A stretch of 64,000 bases of DNA from Porphyrobacter sp. GTDB lineage: Bacteria; Pseudomonadota; Alphaproteobacteria; Sphingomonadales; Sphingomonadaceae. The notes beneath the pieces were generated by a model. The model worked only from the letters and a program-made list of their open reading frames with translations. It was not told the origin of the DNA and ran no database searches. The position numbers and the translations under genes were made by a program. Below are positions 50,840 to 59,800 of the stretch, one piece after another. The stretch spans positions 1 through 64,000 of the forward strand of contig JAPZRO010000006.1 of the NCBI GenBank assembly GCA_027531395.1, given 5' to 3'. Within the stretch, counting starts at the first letter, position 1. Each line of letters starts with the position of its first letter.

Positions 50840-50857
50840 GTTGCAAACGTTTGCAAC
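50840..50857. promoter_or_regulatory. LacI-type operator O2 (perfect 18-bp palindrome)
   Basis: GTTGCAAACGTTTGCAAC is identical to its own reverse complement and carries the central ACGT of LacI-family sites. It lies 59-76 bases before the receptor start, in the divergent region between the transporter-lacI operon and the receptor-GH68-fructokinase genes, and likely overlaps the promoter of the latter. Confidence 0.85.
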
Positions 50858-50915
50858 GACGCTAGGTCTCGCATCGTCGTCGCCACAGAAGCGCGAAACC
50901 GTAAGGAGAGAGAGC

Positions 50916-53381
50916 ATGAAATTGCGTTATGCGCTTTGCGCAAGTGCGGCCCTGTCCGGCCTGCTGATCACCCCCGCTTTCGCGCAGGATGACGTGGCCG
51001 AGGACACCGGCGCCGAGAACAACGAGATCATTGTGACCGCGGTCGCCCGCGGGCAGAACCGGATCGAAAGCTCGGTCTCGGTCAGCACCATCGGTTCGCA
51101 GGCGATCGCCAATCTCGCCGCGCCCTCTTCGGCCGACCTGATCCGCCAGATCCCCGGCATCCGCTCGGAAGCCTCGGGCGGCGAGGGCAACGCCAACATC
51201 GCGGTGCGCGGCATCCCCGTCTCGACCGGCGGCGCGCGCTACATCCAGCTTCAGGAAGACGGTCTCCCGATCCTCGAATTCGGCGACATCATCTTCGGCA
51301 ACGCCGACAACTTCCTGCGCGCCGACCGCTCGGTCGCCCGCGTCGAGGCGGTGCGCGGCGGTTCGGCCTCGACCTTCGCCTCCAACGCCCCGGGCGCGGT
51401 GATCAACTTCATCTCCAAGACCGGCGAGCAGGAAGGCGGCGCGATCCAGGGCACCGTCGGCCTCGACTTCGAGACCTACCGGCTCGATTTCGACTACGGT
51501 GCGCCGATCGGCGATGATCTGAGCTTCCACATCGGTGGCTTCTACCGCACCGGCGAAGGCCCGCGCGACATCGGCTACAACGGCTATGACGGCGGCCAGA
51601 TCAAGGCCAACATCACCAAGCGTTTCGAGGGCGGCTACATCCGCCTGCACGCCAAGTATCTCGACGATCGCACCCCGACCATCCTGCCGCAGCCGGTGTT
51701 CGTGGGCGGCAGCAACGCTAATCCCGATTACAACGCGATCCCCGGCTTCGATCCGCGCACCGATTCGCTCTACAGCCCGTTCCTGACGCCGGCCCAGTCG
51801 CTCGATGGCAACAACAACCCGGCCAGCTACGACTTCCGCGACGGGCTTTCCGTGCAGAGCCTCGCCTTCGGGATCGAGAGCGAGATCGAAGTGGGCGGCG
51901 GCTGGACGCTGACCAACCGCTTCCGCTTTGCCGACAATTCGGGCAGCTTCATGTCGCCCTTCCCGGCGAGCGCGGGTTCGGCCCAGTCGATCGCCAACGG
52001 CATCGGCGGCGCGGGTTCCAGCATCGTCTTTGCCAGCGGGCCCAACGCGGGACAGACCGCCAACGCCGCCACCATCGGCGGCAATGGCCTGCTGACCAAT
52101 GTCGTGGTGTTCAACACCCGCCTCAACAGCCTCGACAACGTCACCAATGATTTCCGCGTCAACAAGGCGTTCGACATCGGCGGCGGCACGGCCAACTTCA
52201 CCAGCGGCTTCTACTTCTCGCGCCAGACGATCGACACCGACTGGCTGTGGACCAGCCACGTGCAGACCGTGCAGGGTGACGGGCAGGCGGTGCTGGTCGA
52301 CATCCGCAATGCAGGCGGCCAGCTGGTCACCCAGAACGGCACCGTCGGCTACGGCGCGACCTTCTTCGGCAATTGCTGCCGCCGTAACTACGATGTCGAC
52401 TACAGCACCTATGCGCCCTTCGCCTCGCTTTCGCTGGAGCTTGACCGGCTGACCATCGACGCCAGCATCCGCTATGATTTCGGCGATGCCAGCGGCACCA
52501 TCACCGGTTCGGACAGCGGCTTCGGCGTCGGCCTCGGCAGCTTCGACTTCAACCGCAACGGCACGATCAGCACCGCCGAAGCGCAGACGTCGATCCTGCC
52601 GCTCGGCAGCGCCCGCCCGGTCAATTACGACTTCGGCTATTTCAGCTTCTCGCTGGGGGCCAACTACCTCGTCACCGACGATCTGGGTGTCTTCGCACGC
52701 TACAGCCAGGGCGGCCGCCACACCGCCGACCGCTCGCTGTTCTCGCCTGCGGTCAGCACCACCGACGGCAGCCTGCCGGGCGGCGATGCGGGCGTGATCG
52801 CGCGGGTCGACCAGCTCGAAGCGGGCGTCAAGTACCAGTCGGGCGGCCTTGCGCTCTATGCCACCGGCTTCTTTGCCAAGACCGCTGAGACCAACGTTGA
52901 GCTTGCCCCGCTCGAGCTGTTCGACACCGAATACGAAGCCTTCGGGATCGAGCTGGAAGGGGCCTATCGCACCGGCAACTTCACGCTGTCGGGCGGTGCG
53001 ACCTGGACCGATGCCGAGATCAAGGATGCGCTCGACCTCACCACCATCGGCAACAAGCCGCGCCGTCAGGCCGATCTCGTCTATCAGGCGACCGCGCAAT
53101 ACGATGCCGACATGTTCACCGTGGGGGCGAACATCGTCGGCACCACCGACAGCTTCACGCAGGATAGCAACCAGCTGAAGCTGCCGGCCTTCGCGCAGGT
53201 CAACGCCTTCCTCGCCTTCCGTCCGATCGAGCGGATCGAGGTCGGCCTCAATGCCACCAACCTGTTCAACGCCACCGGCTTCACCGAGGCGGAGGAGGGC
53301 TCGATCCCGGCCAACGGCATCGTGCGCGCGCGCTCGATTGCCGGACGCACGGTGCTGGCTTCGGTGCGGTTCGACTTCTGA
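50916..53381 (+). CDS. TonB-dependent receptor, likely for sucrose or fructo-oligosaccharides
   Basis: 821 residues from ATG 50916 with TAAGGAGAG before it. Signal peptide about 1-24 (ending P-A-F-A-Q), TonB box-like N-E-I-I-V-T-A-V-A (about 34-42), plug domain with I-A-V-R-G-I-P and V-R-G-G-S-A-S-T-F-A-S-N (about 75-190) and a long beta-barrel ending R-F-D-F, the aromatic terminus recognised by the BAM machinery. It is divergent from the sucrose transporter gene and followed by GH68 and fructokinase genes, so it most likely takes sucrose or short fructans through the outer membrane. A hairpin after its stop may reduce expression of the downstream enzymes. Confidence 0.85.
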   Translation: MKLRYALCASAALSGLLITPAFAQDDVAEDTGAENNEIIVTAVARGQNRIESSVSVSTIGSQAIANLAAPSSADLIRQIPGIRSEASGGEGNANIAVRGIPVSTGGARYIQLQEDGLPILEFGDIIFGNADNFLRADRSVARVEAVRGGSASTFASNAPGAVINFISKTGEQEGGAIQGTVGLDFETYRLDFDYGAPIGDDLSFHIGGFYRTGEGPRDIGYNGYDGGQIKANITKRFEGGYIRLHAKYLDDRTPTILPQPVFVGGSNANPDYNAIPGFDPRTDSLYSPFLTPAQSLDGNNNPASYDFRDGLSVQSLAFGIESEIEVGGGWTLTNRFRFADNSGSFMSPFPASAGSAQSIANGIGGAGSSIVFASGPNAGQTANAATIGGNGLLTNVVVFNTRLNSLDNVTNDFRVNKAFDIGGGTANFTSGFYFSRQTIDTDWLWTSHVQTVQGDGQAVLVDIRNAGGQLVTQNGTVGYGATFFGNCCRRNYDVDYSTYAPFASLSLELDRLTIDASIRYDFGDASGTITGSDSGFGVGLGSFDFNRNGTISTAEAQTSILPLGSARPVNYDFGYFSFSLGANYLVTDDLGVFARYSQGGRHTADRSLFSPAVSTTDGSLPGGDAGVIARVDQLEAGVKYQSGGLALYATGFFAKTAETNVELAPLELFDTEYEAFGIELEGAYRTGNFTLSGGATWTDAEIKDALDLTTIGNKPRRQADLVYQATAQYDADMFTVGANIVGTTDSFTQDSNQLKLPAFAQVNAFLAFRPIERIEVGLNATNLFNATGFTEAEEGSIPANGIVRARSIAGRTVLASVRFDF

Positions 53382-53398
53382 CAGTCACCGCAACGCAA

Positions 53399-53432
53399 GG
53401 GCTGGCCGCCAACTCCCCCGCGCGGCCAGCCC
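53399..53432 (+). terminator. Hairpin after the TonB receptor gene
   Basis: An 11-bp perfect stem GGGCTGGCCGC (53399-53409) and GCGGCCAGCCC (53422-53432) with a 12-base loop, followed by CCTCTTTC. It starts 18 bases after the receptor stop and ends 35 before the GH68 start. Probably a leaky terminator that sets a lower level for the cytosolic enzymes. Confidence 0.65.
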
Positions 53433-53467
53433 CCTCTTTCCATGATCACCCAGGACAACCACCTGTC

Positions 53468-54562
53468 ATGACCACCGCCTGGACTGCCGATCACGTGCGC
53501 GCCATCGTGCCGCAGGCGGCGGCGATTCCGCCGGTGGTTGCGCCCGAGCGCGCGGGGCTGGAGCCGGGGCGGCTCTACTGGGACATGTGGCCCTTGCAGG
53601 ATGCCAACGGTGCGCGCGCCAGCCTTGCCGGGCGCGAGCTGTGGATGGCGCTGACCGCGCCTGATCGCGGCGATCCGGGCCTGCGCCATTTCGAGGCGAA
53701 GATCCATTGGATCGAGCGGCGGCCCGATGCGGGCGGCGAGGGCTGGCGCGATCTCGGGCCGGTGCTGCCCGATTTTGCCGTGCCCTACGAACGCGAATGG
53801 GCCGGCTCGGCGCTGCTCGATGCGGGCATCGTGACGCTGTTCTTCACCGCCGCCGGAACCGCCGCGCGCGCGGGTGGCTACCAGCAGGAATTGTGGGCCG
53901 CGAGCGCTCTGGCGGGAACGGGCAGCCTGCCCACGGGCTGGTCGCAGCCTGCCCCGCTGGTGCGCGGCTACGCCCCGCATTACATGCCCGCCGACGCGCA
54001 CGAGGGCGAGGCTGGCAAGATCAAGGCGTTCCGCGATCCGGCCTATTTCCGCGATCCGGCGGACGGCAGCGAATACATCGCCTTCACCGCCTCGCTGGCC
54101 GGTTCGCCGAGCGAATTCAACGGAGCCTTCGGCCTCGCGCGCAAGGGGCCTGCGGGCTGGGTCCTGCTGCCGCCCTGCATCCATGCCGAGGGCGTCAACA
54201 ACGAGCTGGAACGCGCCCATCTGGTGTTTCACGCTGGGCGCTACTACGCTTTCTGGTCAACCCAGACCGCGACCTTCGCGCCCGGTCTGGGAGATGCGCC
54301 GGGGGGGCTCTACGGGATGATGGCAGAGACGATGCAGGGGCCGTGGCGGCCGCTCAATGGCACCGGGCTGGTGCTGGCCAATCCCGTCGACCGGCCGTTG
54401 CAGACCTATAGCTGGTTCGTCGACGCATCATTGACGGTTTGCAGCTTCGTCGACCTGCTCCCCGATGACCGGTTCGGCGGCGTGCCTGCGCCGTTGTTGC
54501 GGCTGGAACTGGATGGCGATTGTGCGCAGGTGCGCGCCGCGATGCCGGAGAAGGCTGGCTGA
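53468..54562 (+). CDS. GH68 family beta-fructosidase (levansucrase/sucrose hydrolase), cytoplasmic
   Basis: 364 residues. GH68 five-bladed propeller motifs: nucleophile D39 in Y-W-D-M-W-P-L-Q-D (SacB has V-W-D-S-W-P-L-Q), E-W-A-G-S-A, the transition-state stabiliser in F-R-D-P (about 190), and acid/base Glu in N-N-E-L-E-R-A-H-L-V (about 245). Most GH68 enzymes are secreted levansucrases of 420-480 residues; this one is shorter and has no signal peptide. Placed with a sucrose importer and fructokinase, it would hydrolyse sucrose in the cytosol to glucose and fructose. Transfructosylation inside the cell cannot be excluded. Its stop overlaps the fructokinase start (TGATG). Confidence 0.87.
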   Translation: MTTAWTADHVRAIVPQAAAIPPVVAPERAGLEPGRLYWDMWPLQDANGARASLAGRELWMALTAPDRGDPGLRHFEAKIHWIERRPDAGGEGWRDLGPVLPDFAVPYEREWAGSALLDAGIVTLFFTAAGTAARAGGYQQELWAASALAGTGSLPTGWSQPAPLVRGYAPHYMPADAHEGEAGKIKAFRDPAYFRDPADGSEYIAFTASLAGSPSEFNGAFGLARKGPAGWVLLPPCIHAEGVNNELERAHLVFHAGRYYAFWSTQTATFAPGLGDAPGGLYGMMAETMQGPWRPLNGTGLVLANPVDRPLQTYSWFVDASLTVCSFVDLLPDDRFGGVPAPLLRLELDGDCAQVRAAMPEKAG

Positions 54563-55419
54563 TGTTGGGGGCGATCGAGGCAGGTGGCACCAAGTTCGTG
54601 CTGGCGGTCGGTCCGTCGCCGGAGACGATCACAGCCCGCACCGAGCTTCCGACGCTCGATTCGGCCACCACGCTGGCGGAAGCGGCGCGCTGGTTCGATG
54701 CGCAGGGGCCAGTGACGCGGCTCGGCATCGGCAGCTTTGGGCCGGTCGATCTCGATCCCGCATCGGTGGGCTGGGGGCGGATCACCAACACCCCCAAGGG
54801 GGGCTGGGCGGAGTGCGACATCGCCGGCTATTTCATCGACCGGTTGGGTGTGCCGGTAGGCTTTGATACCGACGTCAACGCCGCTGCGCTGGCCGAATAT
54901 CGCGCCGCCGAGGGGGAGGGGTGCCGCAGCCTAGCCTATCTCACCATCGGCACCGGCATCGGCGGCGGGTTGGTGCTGGACGGGCGACCCGTCCACGGCG
55001 TTGCCCATCCGGAGATGGGCCACATCTATCCCCGCCGCCATCCGCTCGACCGCGACTTTGCCGGGATATGCCCGCACCACGGCGACTGCCTCGAAGGCCT
55101 CGCCAGCGGACCGGCGATTCAGGCGCGCTGGGGCGCCTCGCTCTCGCAGCTGCCGGGAGATCATCCCGCGCACGAGATCATCGCCGATTACGTCGCGCAG
55201 GCCTGCCATATGCTGTTCGCGGTGTTGGCAGCCGAGCGGGTGGTGATTGGCGGCGGGGTCGCAAAGACTTCCGGTCTCGTCGAGCGCATCGCCGCGCGCA
55301 CAGCGCAGCTTGGTGCTGGCTATCTCCCCGGCGGAGCGCGCCACCGCGTCACCGCGCCACGTTTGGGCGGGGATGCCGGGATCACCGGCGCGCTGATGCT
55401 GGCGGAAGCAACAGCCTAG
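54562..55419 (+). CDS. ROK-family fructokinase
   Basis: 285 residues from ATG 54562. The opening G-A-I-E-A-G-G-T-K-F-V-L-A-V-G is the ATP phosphate-1 loop of YdhR/ScrK-type ROK fructokinases. Also visible are T-I-G-T-G-I-G-G-G-L-V (about 143-153), and the zinc site G-V-A-H-P-E-M-G-H then C-P-H-H-G-D-C-L-E-G-L-A-S-G-P (about 158-195), which is typical of bacterial Zn-dependent fructokinases. It phosphorylates fructose freed by the GH68 enzyme. The end overlaps the convergent membrane protein gene by four bases. Confidence 0.88.
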   Translation: MLGAIEAGGTKFVLAVGPSPETITARTELPTLDSATTLAEAARWFDAQGPVTRLGIGSFGPVDLDPASVGWGRITNTPKGGWAECDIAGYFIDRLGVPVGFDTDVNAAALAEYRAAEGEGCRSLAYLTIGTGIGGGLVLDGRPVHGVAHPEMGHIYPRRHPLDRDFAGICPHHGDCLEGLASGPAIQARWGASLSQLPGDHPAHEIIADYVAQACHMLFAVLAAERVVIGGGVAKTSGLVERIAARTAQLGAGYLPGGARHRVTAPRLGGDAGITGALMLAEATA

Positions 55420-55763
55420 CGCCGCGCCGCACGCTCCGGCCCGAGCAGCAGCGCCGCGACATCGCCGCGGGTGCGCGAGGTCTGCACCAGCAGATAGAGC
55501 GACAGGAACAGCATCCCCCCGAAGAACGCCAGCAACCCGAGCCCCAGTCCGCCCGCGCTGAAGCCGTGCCGCCATGCGACCCAGATCGCCGACAGCGCGA
55601 GGAAGCACATGAAGTCGAGGTTGAACTGCCCCGGCCAGCCCATCTTCGCCATGTCGCCGAAGAACACCGGCAGCAGATCGAACCCGTGCTGCGACACCGT
55701 GACCGCGGTGTAGAGCGTGATGGCGGTGAGGCACAGGGCAAGAAACAGGCGGAACAGCGACAT
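55416..55763 (-). CDS. Small three-helix membrane protein of unknown function
   Basis: 115 residues with AGGAG before ATG 55763. Three hydrophobic segments: L-F-L-A-L-C-L-T-A-I-T-L-Y (about 5-20), F-N-L-D-F-M-C-F-L-A-L-S-A-I-W-V-A-W (about 47-64) and L-G-L-L-A-F-F-G-G-M-L-F-L-S-L-Y-L-L (about 75-92), then a basic tail. No Pfam-style motif that I recognise with confidence (DUF2834-like proteins have a similar size). It faces away from the ABC operon, with a short palindrome in between. Confidence 0.65.
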   Translation of the reverse strand: MSLFRLFLALCLTAITLYTAVTVSQHGFDLLPVFFGDMAKMGWPGQFNLDFMCFLALSAIWVAWRHGFSAGGLGLGLLAFFGGMLFLSLYLLVQTSRTRGDVAALLLGPERAARR

Positions 55764-55779
55764 GCGGAGCGCTCCTCAT

Positions 55780-55795
55780 TGTAGCGATTGCTACA
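55780..55795. promoter_or_regulatory. Palindrome upstream of the small membrane protein gene
   Basis: TGTAGCGATTGCTACA: 6-bp arms with a 4-base centre (14 of 16 positions symmetrical), 17 bases from the membrane protein start and about 160 from the ABC gene start. Symmetry suits a GntR or similar repressor, which often control small ABC systems, but no regulator gene is adjacent. Confidence 0.35.
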
Positions 55796-55957
55796 TAGTG
55801 ACATAGGCCAGCGCGAACTGCAACCCGGGGGCATAAACCGCACATTGACGTCGACGAACGGCGGGCGGCTCGATCAAGTGCCTGATCCTGCCGCCCAACA
55901 CGGCTTTCCTGCATCCGGCGATGCGCTAGTGTGGCAGGGTAAGCACAGGGGACCATC

Positions 55958-56845
55958 ATGCTCGAACTCACCGGCGTCAGCCACGTCTATCCCAACGGCA
56001 CCCGCGCGCTCGATGACGTCACGCTCTCGATCCCGCGCGGGATGTTCGGGTTGCTGGGACCCAACGGCGCGGGCAAATCTACACTGATGCGCACCATCGC
56101 CTGCCTCCAGGCCCCGACCGAAGGCAGCATCCGTTTCGGCGACATCGACGTGCTGGCCGAGCCCGACAAGCTGCGCCGCACGCTGGGCTATCTGCCGCAG
56201 GATTTCGGCGTCTACCCGCGGGTTTCGGCCTACCAGATGCTCGATCACATGGCGGTGCTCAAGGGCGTGACCAATGCCGGCGAGCGCAAGGCGATGGTCG
56301 AGCACCTGCTTAACCAGACCAACCTCTGGGCAGTCCGCTCCAAGGCGATCGCGGGCTTTTCGGGCGGAATGCGCCAGCGCTTCGGGATTGCCCAGGCGCT
56401 GATCGGCGATCCCGGCCTGATCATCGTTGACGAACCCACCGCGGGCCTCGACCCGGAAGAGCGCAACCGGTTCCTCAACCTGCTCGCCGGGATCGGCGAG
56501 AATGTGGTGGTGATCCTATCGACCCATATCGTCGATGACGTGGCCGACCTGTGCCCGCGCATGGCGGTGCTGGCGGGTGGCAAGGTGCGCCTCGAAGGCG
56601 CCCCGCATGATCTCATCGCCCGCACGCAGGGGCGGGTGTGGCAACGCACCATCCCCCATACGCAGCTGGCCGAGATGCAGACCGAACACGAGGTCATCTC
56701 GCACCGCTTCTTTGCGGGCGAGATCGTGGTCCATGTCCTCAGCGACAGCCAGCCCGAAGGCTTTGCACCGGTCTCCGGAGGACTGGAAGACGTCTATTTC
56801 GCCACGCTCGCTGAAACCCGCCGCGCGCCCGCGCTGGCTGCGTAA
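55958..56845 (+). CDS. ABC transporter ATP-binding protein
   Basis: 295 residues. Walker A G-P-N-G-A-G-K-S-T-L (about 36-45), signature F-S-G-G-M-R-Q-R (about 132-139) and Walker B L-I-I-V-D-E-P-T-A-G-L-D (about 152-163). The F-S-G-G-M-R-Q-R form and the C-terminal extension (about 225-295) match the group of ATPases that partner large permeases of the ABC-2 type. It is 15 bases before the permease-peptidase gene, its obvious partner. Cargo unknown. Confidence 0.9.
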   Translation: MLELTGVSHVYPNGTRALDDVTLSIPRGMFGLLGPNGAGKSTLMRTIACLQAPTEGSIRFGDIDVLAEPDKLRRTLGYLPQDFGVYPRVSAYQMLDHMAVLKGVTNAGERKAMVEHLLNQTNLWAVRSKAIAGFSGGMRQRFGIAQALIGDPGLIIVDEPTAGLDPEERNRFLNLLAGIGENVVVILSTHIVDDVADLCPRMAVLAGGKVRLEGAPHDLIARTQGRVWQRTIPHTQLAEMQTEHEVISHRFFAGEIVVHVLSDSQPEGFAPVSGGLEDVYFATLAETRRAPALAA

Positions 56846-56860
56846 GGGGAGCTGCCCGAA

Positions 56861-59800
56861 ATGCTCACCGCTCGCATTGCCGCGTTCGAGATCCGCTACC
56901 AGCTGAAAAACCCGGTGTTCTGGGTTTCGGCCCTGATCTTCTTCCTGATCGGCTTCGGCATGTCCGCCAGTGACAATGTCAGCTTCGGCACGCCGGGTTC
57001 GGTGCACGAGAACTCACCCTTTACGGTGACGCTGGCGATGGCGGTGCTGGGCACCTTCTACCTGTTCGTCATCACCTCCTTTGTCGCCAATGCTGTGGTT
57101 CGCGATGACGTCACCGGTTTCGGACCGATGATCCGCGCCACCCCGGTTGGGCGATCAAGCTTCCTTGCCGGCCGTTTCCTCGGCGGCCTCGTTATCGCGG
57201 TGCTCGGCTACCTTGCTGTCCCGATCGGCATTGCGCTGGGCTCGGCCATGCCATGGGTTGATCCCGAAACGGTCGGACCGGGCGGTTTGATGACCTATGC
57301 CTGGCCGTTCCTCATCATCGCGATTCCCAACCTGATCCTGTCCTCGGCGCTGCTGTTCAGCCTTGCGACCGTCACCCGCTCGATGCTCGCAAGCTATATC
57401 GGGGTGCTGGTGCTGGTGATGGGCTACCTCACCGTCAACGTCGTGCTCTCGGCCGAGCCGTCCTATCAGGACGTGATCGCGCGCTACGAGCCGCTCGGCG
57501 TGGGCGCGATCGGCGAGATCTCGCGGTACTGGACCGCAGCGGAGATGAACAGCCGCGCGATCCCGTTTACGGGCAATCTGCTGTTCAACCGCGTCTTCGT
57601 GCTGGCTCTGTCGGCGGTGTTCTTCGGCTTTGCCTGGTTGCGCTTCAGCATGAGCGAGCGCGCACCCTCGCGCCGGCAGCAGCGCCGGCTGGCACGCAAG
57701 GCTGCGCGTGCTGCCAAGGCGGAAAGCGTGCCGCCCCGCGTGCTGACGGCGCCGGTCCGGCGTGACTTCGGCGCTGGCCATGCGTGGCTCAGCTTCTGGA
57801 CGCGGCTGAAGACCGAGACGCTGCTGGTGATCAAGAGCCCCGGCCTGATCGTCCTGCTGCTGATCGCGCTGGCCTTCATCGTCCTCAACCTCGTCTTCGC
57901 CCAGACGATGTACGGCACGCCGTCCTATCCGCTGACCGCCTCGGTCATCACAATGGTGATCGGTAACCTCTTCATCTTCAGCCTGATTGTGGCGGTGTTC
58001 TACGGCGGCGAGTTGGTGTGGCGCGAGCGCGACGTGAAGATCGGCGAAATCATCGATGCCACCCCGGTTCCGGCCTGGGCGATGTTCGTGCCCAAGATTC
58101 TCGCGATCTTCGTGGTGCTGCTGGCGATGTCGCTGACCGGCATGGCGGCGGGGATCATCTACCAGCTCCTCAAAGGGGCCCCCAGCATCGATGCCGGGCT
58201 CTACCTTTCGGCCTTCGTCCTGCCGCAGAGCATCGATCTTCTGCTGGTGGCGGTGCTGGCGGTATTCTTCCAGGTGGTGAGCCCCAACAAGTATGTCGGC
58301 TGGGGCTTGTTCCTGGTGTGGTTCGTGGCGCGCATCTTCATGTCGAACCTCGGCTACACCAATATGCTCTACAACTTCGGGGGCACCCCTTCCGAGCCGC
58401 TCAGCGACATGAACGGCACCGGTGGTTTCTGGGTCGGCGGGCTGATCGCGCGCGCCTATTGGGGTGCGTTCGGGGTGCTGCTGCTGTGCTTTGCGCACTG
58501 GGCCTGGCCGCGCGGAACCGTGGTTTCCGTGCTCCCGCGGATCAAGGGCATGGGCAAGCGCATCACCCTGGCTTCGGGCGGGCTGGCGCTGGCGTCGGTC
58601 GCCGGGATGGCCGGTGCCGGGGTGGTGATCCACAACAACATCAAGGTGCTCAACACCTACGAAACCGCCGACGAGGCCGAGGCGCGCAGCGCCGAGTACG
58701 AACGCAAATATCTCAAGTTCGCCGCGCTTCCGCGTCCGGTGGTGACCGATGTCGCCTTCGACGTCGCGATCTATCCTGCCGAGCGGCGGCTGACCGCCAA
58801 GGGCCACTACGCGCTGCGCAACGACAGCGGCAAGCCGATCACCGAGCTGCATATCCGGCAGGGTGACGATGGCGTGGAATTCACGCAGCTCGACATCGCC
58901 GGCGCAAAGCTCGCCAGCCACGACAAGCGCCACTTCCACCGCGTCTATCGCTTCGATACCCCGCTGGCGCCGGGAGCGACGACGCGGCTCGATTTCACTT
59001 CGCAGGTGTGGCGGCGCGGTTTCGCCAACAGCGGGGCGGCGACCGACATTGTCGACAACGGCACTTTCGTGAACAATTCCGTGTTCGCCCCGGTGATCGG
59101 GATGGACCAGCGCGGGTTGCTGACCGATCGCACCGCGCGGCGGCGGCAAGGCCTGTCCGACGAGCTTCGCATGGCAAAGCTCGAGGATACCGCAGCGCAG
59201 TCGGAGAATTACGTCCGCGCGGACTGGGTCAACTCGCGCATCAGCATCAGCACCGCCGCCGACCAGGTGCCGGTCGCCCCTGGCAACAAGGTGTCTGACG
59301 TGGTGAAGGACGGGCGGCGCATCGCCGTGTTCCAGTCGCCTGCGCCGATCCTCAACTTCTTCTCGGTGCAATCGGCCCGCTATGCCGTGGCCGAAGACCG
59401 CATCGGCGATATTGCGCTGAGCGTCTATCACGACCCGCGCCATGCGTGGAACGTGCCGGCGATGCTCAAGGCGATGAAGGCCTCGCTCGGCTATTACACC
59501 GCCAATTTCGGGCCCTACCAGTTCGGCTATGCGCGGATCATCGAGTTCCCGGGCTACGATACCTTCGCGCAGGCCTTTGCCGGCACCATGCCCTATTCGG
59601 AAAGCATCGGCTTTGCCGCCGATGTGCGCGATCCCGAGACGATCGACTATGTCTCCTACGTCACCGCCCACGAAGTCGCGCACCAGTACTGGGCGCACCA
59701 GCTGATCGGTGCGGACATGCAGGGCTCTACCCTGCTGTCGGAAACGCTCGCGCAATATTCGGCGCTGATGGTGATGAAGCAGCTCTACGGCGAGGACAAG

